Source of the DNA: Deltaproteobacteria bacterium
GTDB taxonomy: Bacteria > Desulfobacterota > Desulfobacteria > Desulfobacterales > JAHEIW01
Assembly (NCBI GenBank): GCA_024639185.1
Contig: JAHEIW010000030.1
Coordinates: 1-36,054 of the forward strand
Direction of reading: 5' to 3'
DNA length: 36,054 nucleotides
Part shown: positions 1 to 7,431 of the stretch, one piece after another
Position numbering within the stretch: position 1 is the stretch's first letter
Layout of the letters: every line of letters starts with the position of its first letter
Translations under genes and position numbers: made by a program
Notes under the pieces: generated by a model
What the model was told of the DNA's origin: nothing
Seen by the model: only the letters and a program-made list of their open reading frames with translations
Databases searched by the model: none

Positions 1-2
1 AT

Positions 3-254
3 CAGTTTGCAAGCAAGTCCGCTGCCGCAGACGTGCCTGCAGCCCCTGAAGATGGAGGACCGCGTAACTGGCAAGTCACCGAGGTTTCCGGCGCACTAAA
101 TTTGCGGGAGCAGCCAACCACTGCGGCCAAAATTATCAACCTTAGGCTGGTGAAAAACTGTGGGTTTGCATTTCTAATTTTTACTTCATTGATTATTCAC
201 CAAAAAGATGGCGGACACTATATACTGTGGCCTGCCTATTGTTTTTGTGCTTGA
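3..254 (+). pseudogene. 3' fragment of an SH3b-domain protein, apparently disrupted
   Basis: The frame is open from the left edge and its start lies outside the window. The piece beginning NWQVTEVSGALNLR and continuing through QPTTAAKII matches the first half of a bacterial SH3 (SH3b) domain, which usually binds peptidoglycan or other envelope ligands. Soon after KIIN the sequence stops resembling the domain. The expected second half, with its small Gly turn and final strands, is replaced by a hydrophobic, Phe/Ile/Cys-rich tail ending at 254. The neighbouring frames do not continue the domain either, so a simple one-base frameshift does not explain it. A deletion or insertion junction near base 140-150 is more likely. 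The SH3b call is fair; the pseudogene call is an inference from the missing half-domain. Confidence 0.4.
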
Positions 255-292
255 CAATATCTTGATATATTCCAAAGTGAATATTTATTTTG

Positions 293-312
293 TTTCGCTG
301 AGCACAGCGAAA
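293..312 (+). terminator. Possible intrinsic terminator or stem-loop
   Basis: An 8-bp perfect stem (tttcgctg / cagcgaaa) with a 4-base loop is followed by four T on the plus strand. It lies between the broken SH3b fragment and the convergent minus-strand Fe-S gene, so it could end transcription from either side. The T-run is short, so the call is tentative. Confidence 0.3.
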
Positions 313-433
313 TTTTATTATCATACTTTTGCTAACTTGCCAGTATCTGCAAAATTGACAAAATCCAGATATGGAGATGGTGTCGCAACAGGGTAGGGTT
401 ATCATTTATACTGGAAATGGGTCTGATCAGTCT

Positions 434-1765
434 TTACTTTTCAGGATCGAGCTTCATGTGGTCGGGAACAATCATGGATTCGACGATGATTTCTTTAAAG
501 GACAGCGCTTTGATACCCAATTCGAACTCTTCGCTCAAATCATTAACCTGATCAAAGCAGTTGTGGCAGGGGGTGATCACGATTTTGGCGCCGGTCTGCC
601 GGATCTGATCGGCCTTTAATTTTCCAGAGGCCATGCGGTAGGGCTTATAGTCCGGGCCCATGGGCATGATACCGCCCCCGCCCCCGCAGCAATGGTTGTG
701 TTCGCGGTTGGGGGCCATATCCCTGAAATCCTCGGCAATGTACGGGATGATCTTACGGGCGTGTTCCCACAGGCCGCCGTTGCGGGATACGTTACAGGGG
801 TCCTGGTAGGTGATGGGTTCTTTTATTTTTTTAGCGGGATCAATCTGGATGCGGCCGTCGCGAAGATATTCATACATCAATTGTACATAGTGCTTTACTT
901 TAACTGGTGGCATGCCATCCGGGTAACCGGCCATGTAGGGGCCCTCGAAGACCATCGATCGGTAAGCGTGGCCGCACTCGGTAATCAGAATATACCCGGC
1001 GTTTAATTCCTCAGCTTTGTTATAGACATTTTTGACCTGTTTGCCGGCCAGCTTGCGATTGCCCGCAAACATCGGCAGATTGGTGCAATCCCAGCCAAAA
1101 GTCGGCATGGTCCAGCTTTCTTTGGCGGCCGCAAAAATAATGGCGGCATAAGAGATATCCTGGGGGTAGTAAACCGGCTCGCGCGGATTGACGGTATACA
1201 TGTATTTGGTATCGGGCTGGTCGATGGGGATGGTAACGCCCTTGTAATCATCTTCGACTTCTTCAACCATCCATTCGCAGGTGTCCACCAGCTCCTCTAC
1301 GGGTATGCCCATGTGATTGCCGGTTTTGTCGCAATGGTCTGAAAAAAAAGCCAGCTGCTTGGGGGTAATGCCTTGGGAATGGCAGATGCTGCGGGTGATG
1401 GCGATCATGGTGGCCACATCGATGCCAAAAGGGCAGTACATCGAACAGCGTTTGCACATGGTGCATTGCAGCCAGGCGATTTGATAGCATTTTTCCAGAA
1501 AGGCGCGATCCACATTTCCCTTGCGCCGATACATTTCGCCCAGTGTATGCCTGAATTTATAGGCCGGGCTCAAACGCGGGTCCCGGTCATTGGCGACATA
1601 GACAAAGCAACTTTCGGCACACAAGCCGCAGCGGGAACAAATGCTCAACCAGGTTTTAATACGGGCCCCATCGTTAGCCTTCAAAATGGCACGCACCTGG
1701 TCGACGTCCACGGGTTTGCCGGTATCGTCTTCAAACTCAAATTTCTTCTCACCAACTTTTGACAT
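434..1765 (-). CDS. HdrD/DsrK/TmcB/HmcF-family iron-sulfur protein
   Basis: This 443-residue protein is the cytoplasmic Fe-S subunit of a membrane electron-transfer module. Two [4Fe-4S] motifs are visible: Cys43, 46, 49 and 53 (CSRCGLCAESC) and Cys101, 104, 107 and 111 (CTMCKRCSMYC). The C-terminal half carries the CCG-type features that bind the special cubane of heterodisulfide-reductase-like proteins: PC at 323-324, HCCGGGGG from 358 and TPCHNC at 398-403. An earlier, weaker half-repeat has Cys227 and Cys264. In sulfate reducers this family (DsrK, TmcB, HmcF) pairs with a cytochrome b subunit and links the menaquinone pool or periplasmic cytochromes to cytoplasmic thiol/disulfide or sulfite chemistry. 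That partner is the gene just upstream on the same strand. The ATG at 1765 has AGGG about 8 bases upstream. Which of the three subfamilies it belongs to cannot be settled by eye; no multihaem cytochrome gene is present beside it. Confidence 0.88.
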   Translation of the reverse strand: MSKVGEKKFEFEDDTGKPVDVDQVRAILKANDGARIKTWLSICSRCGLCAESCFVYVANDRDPRLSPAYKFRHTLGEMYRRKGNVDRAFLEKCYQIAWLQCTMCKRCSMYCPFGIDVATMIAITRSICHSQGITPKQLAFFSDHCDKTGNHMGIPVEELVDTCEWMVEEVEDDYKGVTIPIDQPDTKYMYTVNPREPVYYPQDISYAAIIFAAAKESWTMPTFGWDCTNLPMFAGNRKLAGKQVKNVYNKAEELNAGYILITECGHAYRSMVFEGPYMAGYPDGMPPVKVKHYVQLMYEYLRDGRIQIDPAKKIKEPITYQDPCNVSRNGGLWEHARKIIPYIAEDFRDMAPNREHNHCCGGGGGIMPMGPDYKPYRMASGKLKADQIRQTGAKIVITPCHNCFDQVNDLSEEFELGIKALSFKEIIVESMIVPDHMKLDPEK

Positions 1766-1810
1766 TTCTTTAACCCTGAAAAAAATAAATTAAACTTGTT
1801 TCAGAAGGTT

Positions 1811-1916
1811 CAGATTTTGTCAGAGGCCAAGGCTTGATTCGACTCAAAAGTGGAGCATACGCGTTAGTACGTGAGCATTTTGAGTCGAATTGTAACGCAG
1901 GCATCTGGCAAAAGAT
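1811..1916. repeat. Extended palindromic element between the cytochrome b and Fe-S genes
   Basis: The core is a perfect 13-bp inverted repeat (attcgactcaaaa at 1837-1849, its complement at 1878-1890). Weaker symmetry continues outward: cagattttgtcagaggcc on the left matches the reverse of ggcatctggcaaaagatg on the right. It lies within a two-gene transcription unit, so it would be transcribed and could form a long hairpin. The outer word is loosely similar to that of the palindrome at 35703-35799. It may be a REP-like or MITE-like element; no transposase gene is present. Confidence 0.7.
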
Positions 1917-1936
1917 GGGCCTTATGGAACAAGTTT

Positions 1937-2617
1937 TTACCACGATCTTGCCCCTCTGCGCCCCCCCATCTCAAAGCCGATAAACGCCCGGGTGAAGAAA
2001 AAAAGCACCATATGGGCCAGCTTGGTGACTGGAATAAGAATCAGCAGAATCTGGCTCAAGACAATATGTAAGATCAGCATCACTTCATAGGGCCCCCATT
2101 GATGATAGGCCAAAAATCCGGTGATAAACGGCAGCATGGTGATGACCAGCAGGGTATAGTCCCAGGCACTGGTTAAGATTCTAACCTCCGGTCTGATGCG
2201 GCGGCGGATAATTAAAAACAGGGCCGCCGCAATAAAGATGAGGGTCAATGCGTCTGACAGCCCATCCGGTATTGACCAGAGGGTGACGCCCAAGGCTTCC
2301 TCCCACAACAGAATGTGGGCGCTTAAAAACAGCGGCACGGCCACTAACGACAGATGAAAGCTAAAGGCAGCAATTGAAAAAATCGGTTGCTGTCGCATGG
2401 AAGCGCTGGCAAACGGGACCAACCAGTGAAAAATGGATCGTAATCCCCAATCCATGTTGAAATGATTGTAAATCACGCGATCTTTTTTACGGCTCAAATG
2501 AAATAATAAAGCCATTCGGATCAGCAGTCCGCCAATAAAGAAAATGAAGGTAAACCAGAGAGCCGGCCCGGTTAAAAATTCATAAATGCTGTTCCAGTTT
2601 ATTTCCGTTGTTGTCAT
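1937..2617 (-). CDS. Membrane cytochrome b-type subunit (DsrM/TmcC/HmcE, NarI-like)
   Basis: This is a 226-residue polytopic membrane protein with about five or six hydrophobic helices: roughly 15-37, 60-95, 110-130, 145-180 and 185-210. His residues sit within or at the ends of helices, as expected for haem b ligation, for example HW in IFHWLVPF, FHLS, HILL and ILHIVL. The Arg-rich C-terminus after GFEMGGRRG is typical of the gamma subunits that dock an HdrD-like protein. It probably oxidises or reduces menaquinone and passes electrons to the Fe-S subunit encoded 171 bp downstream. The ATG at 2617 was chosen because the longer frame starts at a GTG (2689) with no ribosome-binding site, and its extra 24 residues look non-native. 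The AGGAA before 2617 is further away than usual. Confidence 0.78.
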   Translation of the reverse strand: MTTTEINWNSIYEFLTGPALWFTFIFFIGGLLIRMALLFHLSRKKDRVIYNHFNMDWGLRSIFHWLVPFASASMRQQPIFSIAAFSFHLSLVAVPLFLSAHILLWEEALGVTLWSIPDGLSDALTLIFIAAALFLIIRRRIRPEVRILTSAWDYTLLVITMLPFITGFLAYHQWGPYEVMLILHIVLSQILLILIPVTKLAHMVLFFFTRAFIGFEMGGRRGARSW

Positions 2618-2703
2618 CGATAGATACGCATTTCCTTGCTGAAGGACGTTGTTTTTCGGGCTGTCTGACCTTATTGGACAGACATACACAAAAAGGGGGA
2701 ATC

Positions 2704-2859
2704 CTAATCCGATTTGCGGTATTTGTCAATTAAACTGAGCTGCGGGCGCCACTTTTCATCAGGGGCCCATTTACGAGGCATAAGCACCTGATGATCCGCT
2801 AAACTGGCAGGGTCATATGTGGCTAGGGTGGGCGATGGGCAGAGCAGGGCAATGATCAA
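2704..2859 (-). CDS. Possible small protein of 51 residues (or 25 from an internal ATG)
   Basis: The gap between the hydrolase gene and the cytochrome b gene contains an open frame that starts at TTG 2859, six bases past the hydrolase stop and in the same frame. A shorter version starts at ATG 2781 behind AGGTG. The N-terminus (IIALLCPSPTLA) could be a short hydrophobic or signal-like segment. The C-terminus (MPRKWAPDEKWRPQLSLIDK then YRKSD) is charged and Trp-rich and reads like real protein. No family was recognised. It could equally be a relic of a longer protein, or readthrough of the hydrolase stop. Confidence 0.25.
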   Translation of the reverse strand: MIIALLCPSPTLATYDPASLADHQVLMPRKWAPDEKWRPQLSLIDKYRKSD

Positions 2860-2865
2860 TCCCTG

Positions 2866-3405
2866 CTATTTGACAATCTTGATAATCTCTTTGAATTTGT
2901 CGCCTTTGGCGATTTTAAGCAATTCAAACAAAACGGTTTCAGTACTGGTCAGACCGGCGCCGGCCTGTTTGCATTTTTCAAGGCCGATTTGCCTGTTTTC
3001 AGCTGTGCGGGATGCAACCGCATCGGCAACAACCTGGACATCGTAATTTTGATCAACCAAATCGGCAGCCGTCTGATACACACAAACATGGGTTTCGATA
3101 CCCGCCACCAGCATATTTGGGCGATCCAGCTTTTTGAGTTCCTTGATAAATTCCGCATTGCCGCAGCAACTGAAACTGAGTTTGCTCAGTGGCTGTTGGT
3201 CGGTTAAAAGCGCCGCGATTTCCGGTATGGTCGGCCCCAGTCCGTCCGGGTTTTGTTCGTTCCACAAGATCGGCAGTTCCAGTATCCGGGCGCCTTTGAC
3301 CAGTCTGATGATTGTGTCGAAAAACCTTTCTTTGTTATGCATGGCCTGGGCCAGTTTTCCCTGCACGTCGACCAAAACCAGTGCGCTATTTTCAGCTGTC
3401 AGCAT
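2866..3405 (-). CDS. Isochorismatase-family cysteine hydrolase (YcaC-like)
   Basis: This 179-residue cytoplasmic enzyme has the isochorismatase fold used by nicotinamidases, N-carbamoyl amidases and YcaC-type hydrolases. The catalytic triad is readable: Asp13 in ALVLVDVQ, Lys75 in SKLSFSCC and Cys108 in GIETHVCVYQ, where the cis-peptide and nucleophile motif is usual. The length is normal for the single-domain subfamily. The start at 3405 is supported by GGAGG eight bases upstream; an ATG six codons earlier overlaps that Shine-Dalgarno. The substrate cannot be read from the sequence. The nicotinamidase-type metal-binding His cluster is not obvious, so YcaC-like is preferred over PncA. Its link with the neighbouring electron-transfer genes is probably incidental. 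Confidence 0.88.
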   Translation of the reverse strand: MLTAENSALVLVDVQGKLAQAMHNKERFFDTIIRLVKGARILELPILWNEQNPDGLGPTIPEIAALLTDQQPLSKLSFSCCGNAEFIKELKKLDRPNMLVAGIETHVCVYQTAADLVDQNYDVQVVADAVASRTAENRQIGLEKCKQAGAGLTSTETVLFELLKIAKGDKFKEIIKIVK

Positions 3406-3497
3406 TCGTTTTTCCTCCATCAAAAACGGGCAGAGATTGGTGGAAGACTCTGCCCGCAGAATTCTAATCGGTGTTAAAATAAAACGACAAACAATGA

Positions 3498-3740
3498 CTA
3501 TTCGTCAAAAACAAGTTCGCTGCGCCATTTGCCAACCCGCAGCCATCGGTCTCTGCGTTCGTCAGCCTGGCGGCGCTCTTTACCGGATCTTCTTTCCAAA
3601 CCGCCGCTTGCAAAATATGCAGCGCTCAGTTTTTGACGGCAATCCCGGTCGGTGCGGCGTTCACGCAGTGAACGCTCCCGCCATTCGCCCATTAAAATAC
3701 GGTCACCATCCCGTTGTCGAATATCGTTTGACTTTCCCAT
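3498..3740 (-). CDS. Small Arg/Glu-rich hypothetical protein
   Basis: This 80-residue, highly charged protein contains several RR pairs in ERR/DRR context (RERRTDRD, GGLERRSGKERRQADERRD), followed by a conserved-looking tail WLRVGKWRSELVF. The ERRSGxERR style is common in small deltaproteobacterial proteins and in linkers next to PilZ domains, and a PilZ gene follows upstream on the same strand. No catalytic motif or membrane helix is present, and the function is unknown. A weak AGGT lies upstream of ATG 3740. The patterned composition argues for a real gene, though no homologue was confirmed. Confidence 0.55.
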   Translation of the reverse strand: MGKSNDIRQRDGDRILMGEWRERSLRERRTDRDCRQKLSAAYFASGGLERRSGKERRQADERRDRWLRVGKWRSELVFDE

Positions 3741-3956
3741 TTGAGACCTGCCACAAGCGAGTCAACATTCACATGCGCTTATTAAGGTGTTTTTGTCGCT
3801 CATACATCCTTTATCGCCATTAACTTCAAAGCGATACCATTGCCAGCTGTCGCAAACAATTGCCCTCTGGGAAACGACGGTGCAACCTGATCAATATTCG
3901 TCTGATTTAATAAGAAAAATTTAAATTCATGTCAATGGAAAATTTTTAGATTTTCA

Positions 3957-4032
3957 GGTTACGGGTTACGAGTTGCGGGTTTCGCAATTCTGACTGCCAG
4001 CTGCCAGTGACCAGCAGCCAGAAGCCTGACCC
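3957..4032. repeat. Iterated-word intergenic repeats: gttacgggtt and gccag types
   Basis: The first half repeats variants of gttacgggtt / gagttgcgggtt (3957-3987). The second half repeats variants of tgccagctgccag and ccagcagccagaagcctga (3991-4032). Both vocabularies recur before radC near 32726-32764 and 32938-33040, about 29 kb away. The rest of the 3741-4083 gap shows no gene. Confidence 0.7.
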
Positions 4033-4083
4033 ATGAAATCAAAGGAGTTGGGGGAGGTAAGCTCGCCGAATGAAAGGATGGTG

Positions 4084-4626
4084 CTAACTTCTAATTTTAA
4101 GTATTTCGGCTTCGGTTTCCGAGAAGGCCTGGATCGCTTTGCGCTGATGAGCGGTCAGGCGGCTGAATTTTACGCCAATTCCCTCCTGGCTGCTCCAGAC
4201 GATCTGACCGGTGATGGTAAGCGCTTTTTGATTGCGGGGGGCTGCAAAGGTCATGATGATTTCCTGACCGCTGAAAAAGGCATTGCCGGTTTCAATGAAT
4301 ACGCCTTGATCGTTGATATCCAGTATGTAGCCATCGAACTGGCGACCCCGAACGAGATACGTTAACGGAATCAAACAGGGCTTGCGTGAAAGTTTGCGTC
4401 GCTCACTGTTGTTACGGGCATGCACTTTTTTCTGCAAATGGTTCAGCAGCGTGCCCTGCTGCTCTTCGGACAGGTCAATAACAATTTTGAAAAGCTGTGC
4501 GCTGAACCTATCGCCCAGTAAATCTTTTAAGAGTATTACGAACTGATCTTCAGAAATATGATTGATTAACTCAAATAGGCGCGCGATGGTTGCGTAATTG
4601 CCAAGTGATGTATCCAATGCCTTCAT
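4084..4626 (-). CDS. PilZ-domain protein, probable c-di-GMP receptor
   Basis: This 180-residue soluble protein has two parts. Residues 1-70 form a helical N-terminal region with no recognised family. Residues 74-175 form a PilZ domain. The c-di-GMP-binding Arg motif is seen as ERRKLSR (75-81), and the second loop reads DINDQG (103-108), a variant of the usual D/NxSxxG in which Ser is replaced by Asp. That substitution may weaken binding but does not exclude it. Such proteins couple cyclic di-GMP to motility, exopolysaccharide or transcription. ATG 4626 has AAGGA nine bases upstream. It is transcribed divergently from the aap operon; no functional link is evident. Confidence 0.85.
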   Translation of the reverse strand: MKALDTSLGNYATIARLFELINHISEDQFVILLKDLLGDRFSAQLFKIVIDLSEEQQGTLLNHLQKKVHARNNSERRKLSRKPCLIPLTYLVRGRQFDGYILDINDQGVFIETGNAFFSGQEIIMTFAAPRNQKALTITGQIVWSSQEGIGVKFSRLTAHQRKAIQAFSETEAEILKIRS

Positions 4627-5085
4627 TCTTTTTTCCTTAAAAATTCAAAATACGGTCCAATTTTTCTTTGATTTATATTTAGGCCCCATTCATCTTTATG
4701 GGCCTGCCATGTGCATTATCGGTCGATGAAACCTTTAACTTGATGCTCAATCAAGGAAATGGGTAAACAATCCAACGATTTGGTGGAGATTTGGCCATAA
4801 ATTGTTTTCTATGGCAACCTCAGTCGGCGAATGTCACTCATACCGAACGCGGCTTTAGCCGCACCATATTTTTTATTGCCAAACCCAACTGCTTTCTGTT
4901 ATACCTATTTTATTTAATTTCAATTGTTTAATTGATGAGGGAGATTCATTACTTCTGATCCGGAATCTAATTTTTGAATTGCGTTTTTGATGACCCGGCG
5001 ATCCTCATTGACGTGACTGCATTGGGATGATGTTTTCGAGGAATAACGACGGGGAAACCTTTAATTCCAGAAAAAAGGAGGCAAT
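4627..5085. other. Divergent intergenic region between PilZ gene and aapJ
   Basis: This 459-bp gap must hold the promoters of both flanking genes. A stem-loop (aggcccca / tgggcct, one bulge) lies at 4681-4705 and a smaller one (gcggc / gccgc) near 4852-4865, followed by an AT-rich stretch. No convincing -35/-10 pair, sigma-54 box or open frame was found. AAGGAGG just before 5086 is the aapJ ribosome-binding site. Confidence 0.5.
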
Positions 5086-6105
5086 ATGATGACACGTTTC
5101 AAACTAGTTGTAGCGGTCTTATTGGCGGTGGTTCTGACGGCCGGTATTGCATGGGCCGGGACGCTTGAGGAAGTACGTGCCAGAGGCCATCTCATCGTTG
5201 GTGTGAACGGTGGCGTATTTGGTTTCAGCATGCCCGATGATAAAGGCGTCTGGAAGGGGCTGGATGTCGACACCGCAAGGGCGATTTCCGCAGCTATATT
5301 CGGCGATCCCAACAAAGTCAAATTTAGTGCGCTTACCGCGGTGCAGCGCTTACCGGCGCTTCAGGCCAAGGAAATCGATGTGCTCTGCCGCAATACCACC
5401 CAGACACTAACCCGCGAAACCATCAATGGTTTGAATTTTGCTCCCGTGAACTATTATGATGGTCAGGGATTTCTGATCTCCAAGAAACTGGGGGTTAAGA
5501 GCGCCAAGGAACTTGGCGGTGCGACGGTCTGCGTTTTGCCGGGCACGACCACCGAAATGAATGCGGCTGACTTTTTCCGCGCCAACAACCTGAAATGGAA
5601 ACCGGTGGTTATCGAGCAAACCGCCGAACTGAACAAGGCCTTCTTTGCCGGGCGCTGTGATGTTCTGACGTCGGATATGTCTCAATTAGCCGCCCAGCGG
5701 TCCGTTTCTCCGAATCCGGCAGAATATGTATTGCTGCCTGAGATTATTTCCAAAGAACCCCTGGCTCCGGTTGTACGTCATGGGGATGACCAGTGGTTTG
5801 ACATTGTCAAATTTACGGTCATGGCCTTGATTAACGCCGAGGAGATGGGGATTACTTCCAAAAACGTCGATGATATGCTTAAAAGCAAAAATCCGGAAAT
5901 TCAACGTTTCTTGGGCGTGTCTCCAGGCATGGGTAAAGCGTTGGGCCTGGATGAAAAATGGGCCTATAATATCGTTAAAATGGTTGGAAACTATGGCGAG
6001 ATTTATGAACGCAATGTCGGGCCCAATACGCAGCTGGGTCTAAAACGGGGTCTGAATGCATTGTGGACCGAAGGTGGTATCATGTATGCCGCTCCGTTCA
6101 GATAA
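5086..6105 (+). CDS. aapJ: General L-amino acid ABC transporter, periplasmic binding protein
   Basis: This 339-residue solute-binding protein captures amino acids in the periplasm for the AapQMP importer. It has a classic signal peptide (basic MTRFK, hydrophobic core, cleavage after AWA near residue 24). The mature part starts with GTLEEVRARGHLIVGVNGG, the usual opening of family-3 amino-acid-binding proteins. The body (GLDVDTARAISAAIFGD, then a long C-terminal lobe ending with GLKRGLNALWTEGG) and the length fit the AapJ/YhdW subgroup, which is longer than HisJ-type proteins. A strong AAGGAGG precedes two adjacent ATG codons (5086 and 5089); the second gives slightly better spacing. It heads an operon with aapQ, aapM and aapP, and a stem-loop after its stop probably raises its expression over the permeases. 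Confidence 0.93.
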   Translation: MMTRFKLVVAVLLAVVLTAGIAWAGTLEEVRARGHLIVGVNGGVFGFSMPDDKGVWKGLDVDTARAISAAIFGDPNKVKFSALTAVQRLPALQAKEIDVLCRNTTQTLTRETINGLNFAPVNYYDGQGFLISKKLGVKSAKELGGATVCVLPGTTTEMNAADFFRANNLKWKPVVIEQTAELNKAFFAGRCDVLTSDMSQLAAQRSVSPNPAEYVLLPEIISKEPLAPVVRHGDDQWFDIVKFTVMALINAEEMGITSKNVDDMLKSKNPEIQRFLGVSPGMGKALGLDEKWAYNIVKMVGNYGEIYERNVGPNTQLGLKRGLNALWTEGGIMYAAPFR

Positions 6106-6116
6106 TCGGTTAGAAA

Positions 6117-6143
6117 GGTGCCCCACATCCCAAGTGGGGCACC
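6117..6143 (+). promoter_or_regulatory. Stem-loop between aapJ and aapQ
   Basis: A perfect 10-bp GC-rich stem (ggtgccccac / gtggggcacc) with a 7-base loop begins 12 bases after the aapJ stop. No T-run follows, so it is not a typical terminator. In binding-protein ABC operons such hairpins commonly protect the upstream mRNA from 3' exonucleases, giving more binding protein than permease. That role is inferred from position. Confidence 0.75.
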
Positions 6144-6224
6144 ACTTCAATCAGCGCGAATTGGAGTTAACCTCTGCACCTCTACCGAAATCCGATTCGT
6201 GTTGTGCCCAGCAAAGAGATCGCC

Positions 6225-7424
6225 ATGGTAGCGGACGAAAATGCAATCCAGGCGCACGCCAGTGCGCCTGAAAAAGTTCCATTTTGGCTTGATCCTAAAA
6301 AGCGTGCCATTGTTTATCAGATTGGCGTGCTGTGCATGTTCGGATTGCTGGCCTACTATCTGATCTCCAACACCCTGAACAATCTTGAAAAACAAGCAAT
6401 TGCCACCGGGTTTGGTTTTCTGAACAAGGAATCATCCTTCGAGATCGGTGAGACCCTGATTCCGTATTCGGCCGCCAACACTTACGGGCGCGCCCTGGTG
6501 GTCGGCGCCCTTAATACGCTCAAGGTGGCTTTTATCGGCATTGTGATCACCTTAATATTAGGGGCCATCCTGGGCGTGGCCCGCCTGTCCGGCAACTGGC
6601 TGGTGTCAAAAATAGCCGCTATTTACATTGAGGTGATGCAGGATATCCCGGTGTTATTGCAGCTGTTTTTCTGGTATGCGATTTTTTATGAAACCCTGCC
6701 ATCACCCCGACAGGCGCTCAATCCGTTTTATGGGCTCTTTCTGTGCAACCGCGGCATCATCTTTGCGGCTCCGGAATCTCATCCGGCCCATAAATTTATG
6801 CTCCTGGCCTTTATTTTAGCCTGTATCGGGGTTTATTTTTTCCGGCGCTGGGCAAAAAAAAGACAGGATGCTACCGGAAAAGCGCTGCCGGTTTTTCGTA
6901 TGTCGATCAGTGCCATCATTGGCCTGCCGCTGATCGCCTGGTTGGTCTATGGCGCTCCAACGACAATGGATGTGCCAACACTGACGGGTTTTAACTTTAA
7001 AGGCGGAATAACCCTCAGCCCTGAATTTATCGCCCTGCTGTTGGGTCTGGTGCTTTATACGGCCGCATTCGTGGCTGAAGTGGTGCGGGCCGGCATTCAA
7101 TCGGTCAGTAAAGGTCAGCGCGAGGCGGCCATGTCGATTGCCTTAAGACCGACGCAGGTATTGAATCTGGTCATTTTACCCCAGGCACTGCGGGTGATTA
7201 TACCGCCTTTGACCAGCCAGATGCTCAACCTGACCAAAAACAGCTCGCTGGCAGTGGCCATTGGATTCCCGGATTTTGTTTCGGTTGCCAACACCACCAT
7301 TAATCAAACCGGCCAATCCATTGAGGGGGTAGCCCTGATTATGGCGGTCTATCTCATTTTCAGTTTGTCCACATCGGCTTTTATGAACTGGTATAACAAA
7401 AAGGTTAAACTGGTCGAAAGATAA
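6225..7424 (+). CDS. aapQ: General L-amino acid ABC transporter, permease AapQ
   Basis: This 399-residue inner-membrane permease is one half of the heterodimeric channel. It has an N-terminal helix (about 30-50), a periplasmic segment, then the HisM/GltJ-type core starting with LVVGALNTLKVAFIGIVITLILGAILG. The EAA loop that contacts the ATPase reads GIQSVSKGQREAAMSIALRP, followed by LPQALRVIIPPLTSQMLNLTK. A large insert between the core helices (Pro/Trp-rich, with an extra helix pair) is characteristic of Aap/Bzt permeases and explains the length. ATG 6225 is preferred; a GTG seven codons earlier (6204) lacks a ribosome-binding site, though the site at 6225 (AAAGAG) is also weak. aapM follows after seven bases. 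Confidence 0.9.
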   Translation: MVADENAIQAHASAPEKVPFWLDPKKRAIVYQIGVLCMFGLLAYYLISNTLNNLEKQAIATGFGFLNKESSFEIGETLIPYSAANTYGRALVVGALNTLKVAFIGIVITLILGAILGVARLSGNWLVSKIAAIYIEVMQDIPVLLQLFFWYAIFYETLPSPRQALNPFYGLFLCNRGIIFAAPESHPAHKFMLLAFILACIGVYFFRRWAKKRQDATGKALPVFRMSISAIIGLPLIAWLVYGAPTTMDVPTLTGFNFKGGITLSPEFIALLLGLVLYTAAFVAEVVRAGIQSVSKGQREAAMSIALRPTQVLNLVILPQALRVIIPPLTSQMLNLTKNSSLAVAIGFPDFVSVANTTINQTGQSIEGVALIMAVYLIFSLSTSAFMNWYNKKVKLVER

Positions 7425-7431
7425 AGAGCGA

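Noticed and set aside
1830..1900. tRNA-like T-loop (ttcgactc)
   Set aside because: No acceptor stem, anticodon arm or D-arm can be drawn; the motif is part of the palindrome.
3134..3823. 229-residue plus-strand frame
   Set aside because: It is antisense to the isochorismatase-fold gene and the Arg-rich gene, which have motifs or coherent composition; this frame has neither a ribosome-binding site nor a domain.
4791..4812. Sigma-54 promoter upstream of aapJ
   Set aside because: TTGGCC is present, but the GC dinucleotide at the required spacing is missing.
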